DNA of 20,578 nt from a virus, in the IMG/VR virus record IMGVR_UViG_3300043773_001154, positions 1-20,578 of that record. The stretch is one strand, 5' to 3'. A program made the position numbers and the translations under genes. Under the pieces are notes generated by a model. It was not told the origin of the DNA. It made no database searches and worked only from the letters and a program-made list of their open reading frames with translations. Positions within the stretch are counted from its first letter, which is position 1, and each line of letters opens with the position of its first letter. Positions 5,760 to 12,385 of the stretch are shown piece by piece.

Positions 5760-6586
5760 TGCACGCCTACACCCTAGCGGGAGAACCCCGCCACTACCAA
5801 GAAACCAAAAAGGGGGCCAAGAATCCGACACGTCCGACCACCATCAAGGACATCCGGGAACAGAAGCTGTTGCCGTCGGTAACAGACATCTGCAAGATGT
5901 TGTCTGCGCCGGGGCTAGAGGAATACAAGATTGGTCAGGTCATCCAAGCCTGTTTCGAGGACACGCCGTCAGCCCATGAAGACATCTCTGGCTACAAGCG
6001 GCGCATCCAAGAGAAGGCAGGAGCCGATGCGGCTGGTGCTGCCGACCTCGGCACGCTCATTCACAACAGCCTAGAAACCTATCTTGCCGACCACGACAAC
6101 TGGGATGGCACGGTGAAGGTAGCTATGCCCGATGGTCGCGAAATCCCTATCCGTGAGTTTGTCCTGCCAGCCGTGATCGAGGTGGATAAGTTGGGTGTTG
6201 CCGAGAAGGTGTGCGAGTCTGTCGTCGTCAATCCTGAGCTTGGCTACGCCGGAACGGTTGACCTTCATGGCAATCGTACCGCCGACCAATCTGGAAACAA
6301 GCAGCTTGTGGTGGTGGATTTCAAGAGCAAGCGCACCAAGCCGGGAGTTGCGGTTGAGCCAATCGAAACGCATCCGATTCAGATCGCAGCTTATGTTGGT
6401 GCATTGACCCCTCCATGGTCGATGTACTTTAACGCCGAGGGGTACAACATCTACATCTCGACCACCGAGATTGGGCGCGTCGATGTAGTCCACTACACCA
6501 CAGATACGATTAGCAGGAGCCAGCGAATCTTTGAGCATTTGCTTGCTCTTTGGCGTTGGCGTTACTTCGATCCACGTCAGGTCTAA
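5759..6586 (+). CDS. RecB-like PD-(D/E)XK exonuclease
   Basis: A 275-residue nuclease of the PD-(D/E)XK superfamily, RecB/Cas4-like branch. In order: LGTLIHNSLETYL (97-109, motif with H102), ELGYAGTVDL (160-169, D168 as first metal-binding acid), LVVVDFKSK (183-191, D187 and K189 of the catalytic DxK) and QIAAYVGAL (208-216, the QxxxY motif of RecB-type nucleases). It would process DNA ends for recombination-dependent replication or repair, and the upstream SSB-like protein fits that role. I use the ATG at 5759, which overlaps the microprotein stop; an upstream in-frame extension lies over the microprotein and is not supported. The full motif set makes this a confident call, but polarity and substrate cannot be predicted. 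Confidence 0.9.
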   Translation: MHAYTLAGEPRHYQETKKGAKNPTRPTTIKDIREQKLLPSVTDICKMLSAPGLEEYKIGQVIQACFEDTPSAHEDISGYKRRIQEKAGADAAGAADLGTLIHNSLETYLADHDNWDGTVKVAMPDGREIPIREFVLPAVIEVDKLGVAEKVCESVVVNPELGYAGTVDLHGNRTADQSGNKQLVVVDFKSKRTKPGVAVEPIETHPIQIAAYVGALTPPWSMYFNAEGYNIYISTTEIGRVDVVHYTTDTISRSQRIFEHLLALWRWRYFDPRQV

Positions 6587-6697
6587 CTTTCCTGCTACTA
6601 CTGAAGCACGGCTCCATGCCGGGGCGTAGAAGTGATTCTACCTAGGTAGCCTGTGGGATCGGGGGGAGCGCATCCGCACAACGCTCGCCATAAAAAC
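6587..6697 (+). promoter_or_regulatory. Structured leader with paired hairpins
   Basis: A 111-base gap. It carries GCTCC (6611-6615)/GGGGC (6621-6625) around ATGCC, then a 6-bp stem GTAGAA (6626-6631)/TTCTAC (6636-6641) closed by a GTGA (GNRA) tetraloop, then CTAGGTAGCCTGTGG. The first hairpin and the right flank resemble the 4529-4562 region (GGGGC, TAGGT, CCTGT). A GAGCG...CGCTC pair follows. No T run follows any stem, so it is not an intrinsic terminator. Confidence 0.45.
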
Positions 6698-7096
6698 ATG
6701 AAGATAGAACAACTGAATGAGACCCGTTGGAAGTACGATTTTCCGAGCCACTATCGGAAGGTCATCGCCGAGCTTGAGGCGGAGAACGCCGAGCTTCGTT
6801 CTAAGTTAAACGATCCCGCAGCGGTGCTCATCGCTGGCGGGCATAACCTCACGCATGAACAGGTTGCCACGCTATTGGGTGAGCGGTTCGTGTCAGATAT
6901 GAATCACCTGCGGGAGCACAACCAACTGCTGCGCCGAGACCGGGAACGTATGGACTGGCTATCGGAGGAGGCGTTTAGCATACATATGCTGCTGGAATCT
7001 GGTGGCGTCGAGGTGTCGTGCAGGGACGGACGCTATGATGGTGAGACGCTGCGCGAAGCTGTTGACGAGGCTCGCAGGGAAGGAGGCGTGTCATGA
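6698..7096 (+). CDS. Coiled-coil small phage protein, RLDWL family member 1 (132 aa)
   Basis: A 132-residue protein. Residues about 20-38 form a coiled coil (VIAELEAENAELRSKL). A central helical segment follows, and the C-terminal third has RRDRERMDWLSEEAF and a Gly-rich beta stretch, closing with ETLREAVDEARREGG. The ERMDWL...LREAVDEA pair is shared with four other small proteins in this window (starts 7329, 7655, 10663, 11199). Similar R-x-DWL proteins are scattered in many phages without a known function. The start is the ATG at 6698 (AAAAACATG); an in-frame GTG at 6653 lies inside the structured leader. The last codons contain GGAAGGAGG (7078-7086), the ribosome site of the next gene. Confidence 0.75.
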   Translation: MKIEQLNETRWKYDFPSHYRKVIAELEAENAELRSKLNDPAAVLIAGGHNLTHEQVATLLGERFVSDMNHLREHNQLLRRDRERMDWLSEEAFSIHMLLESGGVEVSCRDGRYDGETLREAVDEARREGGVS

Positions 7097-7332
7097 GTAT
7101 GTCAGATCATGCATATTCAGCAATGTGCGCATACGAGAGTGCTAGGCGTGCTTCTTATAGCGACAGTCTGGAATTGAAGGCTCATCTTGAGCGTTTATTT
7201 ATCGAAGCGATGATGATCCATCTCAAAGAATGTCATGGCATAGGCGAAAAGAAAATCTCTGAGATGCTTGGTGTTAAGAGATCGTTGGTGAGAAAGTTTT
7301 TGAAGCAGCGCAGGGAAGGAGGTGCGACGTGA
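7093..7332 (+). CDS. Small helix-turn-helix protein (79 aa)
   Basis: A 79-residue helical protein. The C-terminal half reads as a helix-turn-helix: IGEKKISEMLGVKRSLVRKF (about 50-69), with the GVKRSLVR recognition helix, followed by a basic end. This is the minimal HTH of many small regulators or transposon-like binders, so DNA binding is likely. A very strong Shine-Dalgarno site (GGAAGGAGG, spacing 6) precedes the ATG at 7093, which overlaps the previous stop. Its final codons encode RREGGAT because they contain the ribosome site for the next gene. It sits inside a cluster of coiled-coil paralogues but is not one of them. Confidence 0.72.
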   Translation: MSMSDHAYSAMCAYESARRASYSDSLELKAHLERLFIEAMMIHLKECHGIGEKKISEMLGVKRSLVRKFLKQRREGGAT

Positions 7333-7333
7333 G
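7314..7333 (+). promoter_or_regulatory. Embedded strong ribosome-binding-site module, copy 1
   Basis: GGAAGGAGGTGCGACGTGAG at 7314-7333 combines a near-perfect Shine-Dalgarno site, a 6-base spacer, a GTG start and the overlapping TGA stop of the previous gene. It forces the C-terminal codons of the previous gene to read (R/K)EGGAT. An identical copy lies at 7640-7659, and a variant with ATG lies at 7078-7097. Confidence 0.85.
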
Positions 7334-7658
7334 CAACTTCACTCGTGAGTTAGAACTTGAAAACACTGCGCTGAGGCACAGCGAGGAGAATCTAGCGTCA
7401 ACCGTGCGGGGGCTGGAATTTGAGCTAGAGAAAGCGCAGAAGGCGACGGCTATGCTGCGCGGAACAGTCGAAGCACTCGGAGACGCGAATGATCGACTGA
7501 CCATTGAGATCAGCGGGCTGCGGAAGGACAAGGAGCGGCTGTCTTGGCTGGCGGTTTCGGATGTTTGGTTTGACTATCCAGCCACCGAGTCATTTACGCC
7601 AGAAACATTCCGCGCCGCCATCGACGCCGCACGCACCAAGGAAGGAGGTGCGACGTGA
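7329..7658 (+). CDS. Coiled-coil small phage protein, RLDWL family member 2 (109 aa)
   Basis: A 109-residue protein that is coiled coil for its first 70 residues (ELELENTALRHSEENL, then LEFELEKAQKATAMLRGTV). The family core KDKERLSWLAVSDVWFDY comes next, and it ends ETFRAAIDAARTKEGG. GTG start at 7329 with an ideal ribosome site (GGAAGGAGG, spacing 6) and a GTGA overlap with the previous stop. It shares GAGCTAGAGAA at the DNA level with the next gene (in the LEFELEKA/METELEKA region), so the two are probably tandem duplicates. Function unknown; the coiled coil suggests an oligomer or adaptor. Confidence 0.75.
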   Translation: MSNFTRELELENTALRHSEENLASTVRGLEFELEKAQKATAMLRGTVEALGDANDRLTIEISGLRKDKERLSWLAVSDVWFDYPATESFTPETFRAAIDAARTKEGGAT

Positions 7659-7659
7659 G
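7640..7659 (+). promoter_or_regulatory. Embedded strong ribosome-binding-site module, copy 2
   Basis: Identical over 20 bases to 7314-7333, again joining the end of one gene to the GTG start of the next (7655). The perfect identity between two junctions, in genes that are otherwise diverged, suggests recent duplication or recombination through this module. Confidence 0.85.
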
Positions 7660-7963
7660 TGATGCACCAGAAATTATAGATGCTGCCGCAATCTTTCAGC
7701 GATTTCCTGATACTTGGGACACCATTTATCAGTACATCAAAAAGCTAGAACAAGAGAATGATGCTCTGAACGAAGCGGTGGAGAGCCTACGCACTACCCT
7801 GTGGGGTATGGAAACCGAGCTAGAGAAGGCCAACGCTGTGCTGGATCTGCTAAACACCCATTGTATGTCTGCCGAACCAATCATGGGTAGATCAACCTAC
7901 CGATGGACTATCGAGCATGACGAGCCAGATATCCGCGCCGCAATTAGCAAAGCCGTGGCCTAG
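7655..7963 (+). CDS. Coiled-coil small phage protein, RLDWL family member 3 (102 aa)
   Basis: A 102-residue paralogue of the gene before it. It has a coiled coil (YIKKLEQENDALNEAVESL, then METELEKANAVLDLL). The core motif is degenerate: VLDLL stands where RLxWL is expected, and DIRAAISKAVA matches the terminal ETFRAAIDAA of the others. GTG start at 7655 with the same 20-base ribosome-site module as at 7314. Unlike its two predecessors it lacks the KEGGAT ending, because the next gene has no such ribosome site. It is the last member of the tandem cluster and probably the most diverged. Confidence 0.72.
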   Translation: MSDAPEIIDAAAIFQRFPDTWDTIYQYIKKLEQENDALNEAVESLRTTLWGMETELEKANAVLDLLNTHCMSAEPIMGRSTYRWTIEHDEPDIRAAISKAVA

Positions 7964-7965
7964 TC

Positions 7966-8445
7966 ATGGACATCCTCACCGAACGCGGCCAGACCTACGT
8001 TCAGCATGAGAAGCGCGTGATTGAGCGACTGAAGCAAGCCTATGCCAACTCGTTCATCTACCACACGCCAATCAATGCTCCCGCATCACTAGACCTAATC
8101 AGCACACGCCATGGGCGGCTCGTTGCTGTTGCAGAGGTCAAGTGTCGCAACAATAGTGTCGATGACTTTCACAACTACGGCTCGCTCATCCTTACATGGA
8201 CCAAGGTTGAGGCACTTATCAATGTTGCTATTGCGCTGTACGTCCCGGGCCTAGTGATTCTCTACTCAATCCCGGATGACGTAGTGCTTATAGCCAAGGT
8301 TGTTAATCCCGATGGTTCTTTGGTTCGCAGCTTAGACAAAGATCACACGGTTACTCAGAAAAGTTGTAACGGGGGGCAGGCCACACGACTAAACGCCTAC
8401 ATCCCCATTGAAATGTTTGGACCACCTAAACCAGAATACTTCTAA
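7966..8445 (+). CDS. Second PD-(D/E)XK-like nuclease domain protein (159 aa)
   Basis: A 159-residue protein with the core of a PD-(D/E)XK nuclease. The acid in the helix near E15 is followed by APASLDLISTRHGRLVAVAEVKCR (D43; E57 and K59 of ExK), then a helix-strand pair (LTWTKVEALINVAIAL, VPGLVILYSI) completing the fold. The size fits small single-domain enzymes such as Holliday-junction resolvase-like or VRR-NUC-like proteins, and a role in branched-DNA or break processing near the helicase would make sense. It could also be a restriction-type or inactive member. The ATG at 7966 follows the previous stop by 2 bases; no Shine-Dalgarno site is seen. Confidence 0.75.
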   Translation: MDILTERGQTYVQHEKRVIERLKQAYANSFIYHTPINAPASLDLISTRHGRLVAVAEVKCRNNSVDDFHNYGSLILTWTKVEALINVAIALYVPGLVILYSIPDDVVLIAKVVNPDGSLVRSLDKDHTVTQKSCNGGQATRLNAYIPIEMFGPPKPEYF

Positions 8446-8454
8446 AAAAACAGA

Positions 8455-9714
8455 ATGAATCACGAACAGGTATTTATCGGCTCCTGCTTATTGGAACCTA
8501 CCCTCATCGACATCGCTGTAGCTCAAGGGCTAAAGGCGGATGCATTCAGCAGCAATGACCGCAAGACAATATGGCTCCAGCTTCTTGAGAACCGCACCAA
8601 CTCCCGGCTGACCGATATGCAGTCCATCTTCCTTGAGATGGGCAATGCCTGTCCCGCAGAGGAACTGCTTGCCTGTGAAGCCTCCGCGCCTACCCAGACG
8701 CACGGCAAGAAGGCACTGAAAGCCACGTTAGAGGCGGCCATCATCAGCGATCTACGCCCTGCTCTACGGGATGCGCTGTCGATGATTGATGACAAGGAGA
8801 GCTACACCAAGATCAAGGAAGCCATCGAAGGACTACCCAACCACCTCAAGCCAGAGGAACGGACAGAGGTGAGCTTGCCCGAGACTGTGGACGAGGCTAT
8901 GTCGTGGATCGCTGGACAGATTAGCGGAAACACGGCGCATGAGAAGGTGGTGGTTACGGGTCTGCCGCGCTTCGACGACTCAGCCGGGGCCATTGGGATG
9001 CACGAATACGTCATAGTCGGCGCTCGTACCTCAACAGGTAAGTCCTCGTTCATGACCCAGCTTGCCGCGCACAACCTCTACCGTGGTCTCAGGGTAGCCT
9101 ACTTCACGTTGGAGACATCAGCCAAGGCTGTACTCCTCCAGATGGGAGCACAGCGTGCGGGGGTCAATCTTCGTCGCTTGTCGATGGAGTTTACGAATAA
9201 GCAGGAGATGCTGAAGAAGGAAGTGGAGAAGCTGCGCAATATGCCGCTGCTGGTGTACGAGCGAGACCTGTCGCTCGACCAGATTGAGGCTCGCTGCCGT
9301 CTGCTGGCCTCAACGTGGAAGCCGGATCTCGTCATCATCGACTACCTCGGACTCATCAAGGTGAATGCAGACGGTGCTTACGAACGCATGACCAAGCTCT
9401 CAAAGAGCATGATTCCTCTCAAGAAGGCACTCGGCTGCACCCTCATCGTCGCTGCCCAGCTTAACCGTGGCAACGAACGGGAGGATCGCCCACCCAGCCG
9501 CACAGACTTCCGCGACACAGGCTCCATCGAGGAGGACGCCCACCGTGTCTTGGCCCTGCACCGCCCTAGCAAGGACGACTCAGGCCAGCTACAGGGTTAT
9601 GACCGGAGTGAGTATCTCCAAGAACTCTACCAACTCAAGAACCGCGATGGCAGTCTGGCTCAAACTAGATTGACATTCTTCGCACCACACACCAAATTCG
9701 CTGAGAGGACATAA
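8455..9714 (+). CDS. DnaB-type replicative DNA helicase
   Basis: Hexameric 5'-3' replicative helicase of the DnaB superfamily, acting at the phage fork. Residues 1-125 are the N-terminal domain (EQVFIGSCLLEPTLIDIA). The RecA-like C-terminal domain has Walker A GARTSTGKSS (189-198), the H1a acid in TLET (218-221), Walker B DLVIIDYLGL (291-300), the H3 motif VAAQLNR (332-338) and H4 DFRDTGSIEEDAHRVLALHR (351-370), and ends in LKNRDGS...LTFFAP. At 419 residues it is about the usual length. The ATG at 8455 follows an A7 run with no Shine-Dalgarno site. No primase domain is fused and no primase or polymerase gene lies in the window, so the phage probably uses host DnaG and polymerase or encodes them elsewhere. 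Confidence 0.95.
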   Translation: MNHEQVFIGSCLLEPTLIDIAVAQGLKADAFSSNDRKTIWLQLLENRTNSRLTDMQSIFLEMGNACPAEELLACEASAPTQTHGKKALKATLEAAIISDLRPALRDALSMIDDKESYTKIKEAIEGLPNHLKPEERTEVSLPETVDEAMSWIAGQISGNTAHEKVVVTGLPRFDDSAGAIGMHEYVIVGARTSTGKSSFMTQLAAHNLYRGLRVAYFTLETSAKAVLLQMGAQRAGVNLRRLSMEFTNKQEMLKKEVEKLRNMPLLVYERDLSLDQIEARCRLLASTWKPDLVIIDYLGLIKVNADGAYERMTKLSKSMIPLKKALGCTLIVAAQLNRGNEREDRPPSRTDFRDTGSIEEDAHRVLALHRPSKDDSGQLQGYDRSEYLQELYQLKNRDGSLAQTRLTFFAPHTKFAERT

Positions 9715-9716
9715 AC

Positions 9717-9911
9717 ATGAATGAAACTGAACTACTAGCCCTGTACCGTGAAACTGCTGCGTTGCGTCAGCAACTGGCCGATGCTGAGGTCCGAGAGATG
9801 GCACTCAAGGATCAAATCGAGGGAGCCTTAGACTACATCTACCGTCAGGGCGACACTAGTCTAACCCGTGGACAGGTGGATGAAGTCATCTGCCGCCTTA
9901 ACGGCGAATGA
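9717..9911 (+). CDS. Small coiled-coil protein (64 aa)
   Basis: A 64-residue protein, mostly a coiled coil (ALYRETAALRQQLADAEVRE), with an acidic to basic C-terminal part (TRGQVDEVICRLNGE). It starts two bases after the helicase stop in the context ATAAACATG and overlaps the next start by ATGA (9908). The short length and lone coiled coil suggest an oligomeric adaptor; a helicase accessory is possible from position only. It lacks the RLDWL core of the other coiled-coil genes. Confidence 0.65.
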   Translation: MNETELLALYRETAALRQQLADAEVREMALKDQIEGALDYIYRQGDTSLTRGQVDEVICRLNGE

Positions 9912-10216
9912 AACGGACACCTCTCAAGCGGGTGAGCAGCAAGCGCAGCAAGGAGCTAAAGGAATACGCCAAGCTCCGTAAAGCCTACCTTGAGGCTCAT
10001 CCCTACTGCGAGGTGTATCTAGCCGAGAACGGCCTTAAATACGAAGGAAAGCCCATCGACGCGCCCTTGGCGACGGACATCCATCACCGCCGAGGACGCT
10101 GGCATGGCCGACTAAACGAAACAGAACATTGGCTCGCTGTATGTCGCGAGTCACATGAACGAATCCATTACCATCCCCAATGGGCATACGAACGGGGATA
10201 TATGCTTCCACGATGA
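9908..10216 (+). CDS. HNH-fold protein with eroded zinc knuckles
   Basis: A 102-residue protein with the order of a common phage HNH-type family. A basic N-terminus (MKRTPLKRVSSKRSKELKEY) is followed by HPYCEVY, ATDIHHRRGRWHGRLNE (H59-H60, N70), WLAVCRESHERIH (C79, H83, H87) and a C-terminal PQWAYERGYML. The His pair, Asn and final His are kept. Each expected CxxC zinc knuckle has lost its second Cys (C34-E-V-Y, C79-R-E-S), so the structural zinc is probably missing. Roles in this family (NinG- or junction-type endonucleases) are only partly known. ATGA overlap with the preceding gene, and another at the 3' end (10213). DNA cleavage is possible but not assured. Confidence 0.7.
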   Translation: MKRTPLKRVSSKRSKELKEYAKLRKAYLEAHPYCEVYLAENGLKYEGKPIDAPLATDIHHRRGRWHGRLNETEHWLAVCRESHERIHYHPQWAYERGYMLPR

Positions 10217-10413
10217 ATCCTACAAATATCACAGACAACTACCTCCGCATCCTTGCCGCAGGCCAAGACGATGTTCTTTCCTCTCTTGAAACCGGGAATC
10301 CCAAGGACTTCTTCGCCGCCCTTGAACGGCACAAAGCTCTCACCGAGAGCGTCAAAAACGGAGTCGATGCCTATATGCATCTGACCTACGAGAATGACGG
10401 TAGTGGCATTTGA
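10213..10413 (+). CDS. Small hypothetical protein (66 aa)
   Basis: A 66-residue helical protein of no recognised family. Its start is the ATG at 10213 in an ATGA overlap with the HNH gene; an in-frame codon upstream at 10180 lies inside that gene and is rejected. The sequence includes NITDNYLRILAAGQDDVLSS and a helix ending in LTYENDG. It overlaps the next gene by 20 bases in a different frame. Coding is likely from its place in a dense chain of overlaps; the function is unknown. Confidence 0.62.
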   Translation: MNPTNITDNYLRILAAGQDDVLSSLETGNPKDFFAALERHKALTESVKNGVDAYMHLTYENDGSGI

Positions 10414-10660
10414 TAAACTCAGCTACCACGTTCTCTCTGAAACGGTCCATCAGCAACACTATCTGGTGGACCTTTCTGCACATGGGGGAAACGGAGAGTG
10501 TAGCTGCACCGACTTCACCACACGCCGATTCCCTGTGTTCAAGAAGACTGGCAAGATTGTTCAGCACGGCAAGCCAGAGGCCACCCGCTGCAAACACATC
10601 AACGCCTGTCTCACAGAACTAGGTAGCTTGGTAATCGAACGAATGAACGGACGCGCATAA
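10394..10660 (+). CDS. SWIM-type zinc-finger small protein (88 aa)
   Basis: An 88-residue protein with a SWIM-like metal site (CxC...CxH): NGECSCTDFTTRRFP (C36, C38) and ATRCKHINAC (C66, H68, with C72 after). The N-terminal strand region (HYLVDLSAHGG) leads into it. SWIM domains bind zinc and mediate nucleic-acid or protein contacts, so a regulatory or repair-linked DNA-binding role is plausible; no enzymatic domain is attached. I recall similar phage proteins with VDLSAH and CTDF but no function for them. It begins at an ATG overlapping the previous gene by 20 bases and ends two bases before the next start. Confidence 0.75.
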   Translation: MTVVAFDKLSYHVLSETVHQQHYLVDLSAHGGNGECSCTDFTTRRFPVFKKTGKIVQHGKPEATRCKHINACLTELGSLVIERMNGRA

Positions 10661-10662
10661 CC

Positions 10663-10866
10663 ATGGAACCAACAGTAACAATTTCACTTACTCAGTTTGA
10701 AGAACTAACTCGCGACAAGAAGGTCTTGGACTGGCTGGAAGAAAATGCCGACACCATCTTCTACAAGTTCCCCGGCAAACGTGCTGATAGGGACAACTTC
10801 AGATTAGACATCAGAAACGGAACTATGGAAGTTATCAATCGCGATGCCCAAGCCGCCAAAGACTAG
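10663..10866 (+). CDS. RLDWL-family small protein, member 4 (67 aa)
   Basis: A 67-residue protein whose core DKKVLDWLEENADTIFYKFP matches ERLSWLAVSDVWFDYP in the 7329 product; the C-terminal helix is short (INRDAQAAKD). The coiled-coil N-terminus of the other members is replaced by a 15-residue lead (MEPTVTISLTQFEEL). Start ATG at 10663, two bases after the SWIM gene's stop; the end overlaps the HNH gene by 23 bases. It indicates that the family is spread over the replication block and not confined to the 6.7-8.0 kb cluster. Confidence 0.65.
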   Translation: MEPTVTISLTQFEELTRDKKVLDWLEENADTIFYKFPGKRADRDNFRLDIRNGTMEVINRDAQAAKD

Positions 10867-11248
10867 GTGCTCAGGGACATGGACTGAGGCTCGCTATTGG
10901 GGATTCATCCGCTCTGCCCTGCGCCGAGCCTTCACCCGCTACCCCGTCAACTACCACGTTCGCAACGCAGCTAAACGTCCCTACAAGGGGCCGAATAAGC
11001 TACAGAAGAACGAGTTCCAATGCGGTGTGTGCAAGGAGTGGTTCATCCAGAAGGCCACCCAAGTGCATCACCTTGTAGAGTGTGGCTCACTCAAGAGCTA
11101 CTCAGACCTCCCCGGCTTCGTTGAACGTCTATTCTGCGAAGCTGACAATTTACAGGTCGTTTGCAAGAGATGTCATAGTAGAATAACACATACACAAGAT
11201 GCTAAACCTAGACCAGCCCGAAGACCAAAAGCGAGTCGATTGGATTGA
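10844..11248 (+). CDS. HNH endonuclease with intact zinc knuckles
   Basis: A 134-residue HNH nuclease. The zinc knuckle C60-GV-C63 and its partner C107-KR-C110 are both present, with H75-H76 (QVHHLVECG) as first catalytic His and ligand, N102 (DNLQVVC) and the final H111/H116 (CHSRITH). The N-terminal 50 residues are basic and probably contact DNA. Likely roles are homing-type cleavage, repair or packaging-linked nicking; the classical packaging HNH lies beside terminase, which is not the case here. The start overlaps the previous gene by 23 bases. The C-terminal tail is basic (RPARRPKASRLD) and overlaps the next gene by 50 bases. Confidence 0.85.
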   Translation: MPKPPKTRCSGTWTEARYWGFIRSALRRAFTRYPVNYHVRNAAKRPYKGPNKLQKNEFQCGVCKEWFIQKATQVHHLVECGSLKSYSDLPGFVERLFCEADNLQVVCKRCHSRITHTQDAKPRPARRPKASRLD

Positions 11249-11402
11249 GAAGTACGTCATTGCCATCGACTTTTACATCAAGGACGACGAAGACCCGCGC
11301 TTCGTGATTACGTTCGTAGACGATGGGCAAGAGCACATGATTATGTGCGACGGACCAACGCTGCGTGCAGCCTTAGATCGGGCTATGGAAACTACCACAT
11401 GA
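11199..11402 (+). CDS. RLDWL-family small protein, member 5 (67 aa)
   Basis: A 67-residue protein whose core PEDQKRVDWIEKYVIAIDFY and end GPTLRAALDRAMETT match the ERLxWL and ETFRAAIDAA blocks of the 7329 product; the beta-strand middle (RFVITFVDDGQEHMIM) is clearest here. It starts inside the HNH gene, overlapping by 50 bases, and ends with an ATGA overlap with the phosphoesterase gene. The match at both ends supports coding despite the long overlap. Confidence 0.65.
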   Translation: MLNLDQPEDQKRVDWIEKYVIAIDFYIKDDEDPRFVITFVDDGQEHMIMCDGPTLRAALDRAMETTT

Positions 11403-12385
11403 GCACACAAAACCCCATCGGATCAGAAATCGTAGATAAACTGCTTGCGGTGTTCCCTAATCTGCCAAGCCACCAGTTGGCTCGCATGATTTACAAAGAA
11501 AACCCAACCGTCTTCCCCAATCAGGAAGCGGTGCGCAACGCCATCCGCTACCGCCGAGGGGCTATAGGAAAGGCTCATAGAGAAACGGTTAACTTGGAAG
11601 CCCCAACCACTCCTGCACGATCTATCCCCAAGTCTTGCGTTCGTGAGTGGTCCCCCTTCATCATGGATGGGGTGGATAAGGTGGCTATCCTCTCAGACAT
11701 CCATGTTCCCTACCATACCGAGGAGGCCATTGAGTGCGCGGTGAAGCGCGCCAAGAAGCAGGACGTGGACGGCATCATCCTCAACGGCGACACCATCGAC
11801 TGCCATGCTCTGTCCCAGTTCATCCGCGACCCCCGCGCCCGATCCTTTAAGCAAGAGCGGGAGACGACGAACGAGCTACTGGCCTATCTACGGGAACAAT
11901 TTCCCCATCAGCGCATTGTATGGCGCGACGGCAACCATGAGGACCGCTTCAAGGCTTACATGATGCAGAAGGCTCCCGAGGTGTATGACGAGAAGTTCTT
12001 CTCCATCGACAAGCTGCTCAACTTTGAGGATCTCGACATCGAGTACGTCACCGACAAGCGCATCATCATGCTGGGTGGACTAGCCGTGATGCATGGGCAT
12101 GAGTTCCACAAGGGCTTCGCGCCCCCGGTGAACCCTGCTCGCGGAGCCTATCTGAAGGCCAAGCAAAGCGTCATGGTCGGCCACCACCACCGCACCTCAG
12201 AGCACACGGAAACGGCCCTAGACGGGACTATGACCACCACTTGGAGTGTAGGGTGCCTCTCGGACCTACACCCCGCTTATAGCCCATACAACAGCTATAA
12301 CCACGGGTCCGCAATCGTCACCCTAGACGGCAGCTATTACGAGGTGGCTAACTACCGCATCGTCAACGGACGCGCCCTCAATTAG
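11399..12385 (+). CDS. Calcineurin-like metallophosphoesterase
   Basis: A 328-residue protein. Residues 1-60 are a helical N-terminal region with an HTH-like pattern (LPSHQLARMIYKENPTVFPN). The phosphoesterase domain follows with all metal motifs: SDIHVPYH (D100, H102), LNGDTIDCHA (G130-D131-x-x-D134), RDGNHEDRF (G178-N179-H180-E), VMHGHEF (H232) and VGHHHRTSEH (G261-H-H-H). Such enzymes include DNA nucleases (Mre11/SbcD type), RNA-processing and nucleotide-cleaving types; the replication context favours a nucleic-acid substrate. I use the ATG at 11399; an in-frame upstream codon lies inside the preceding gene. It is the last plus-strand gene and its stop interlocks with the stop of the convergent structural gene. 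Confidence 0.92.
   Translation: MSTQNPIGSEIVDKLLAVFPNLPSHQLARMIYKENPTVFPNQEAVRNAIRYRRGAIGKAHRETVNLEAPTTPARSIPKSCVREWSPFIMDGVDKVAILSDIHVPYHTEEAIECAVKRAKKQDVDGIILNGDTIDCHALSQFIRDPRARSFKQERETTNELLAYLREQFPHQRIVWRDGNHEDRFKAYMMQKAPEVYDEKFFSIDKLLNFEDLDIEYVTDKRIIMLGGLAVMHGHEFHKGFAPPVNPARGAYLKAKQSVMVGHHHRTSEHTETALDGTMTTTWSVGCLSDLHPAYSPYNSYNHGSAIVTLDGSYYEVANYRIVNGRALN

Noticed and set aside
6587-6697. Possible tRNA in the gap
   Set aside because: Stems are present, but there is no acceptor pairing, no T-loop GGTTCGA-type sequence and no anticodon arm of normal size.
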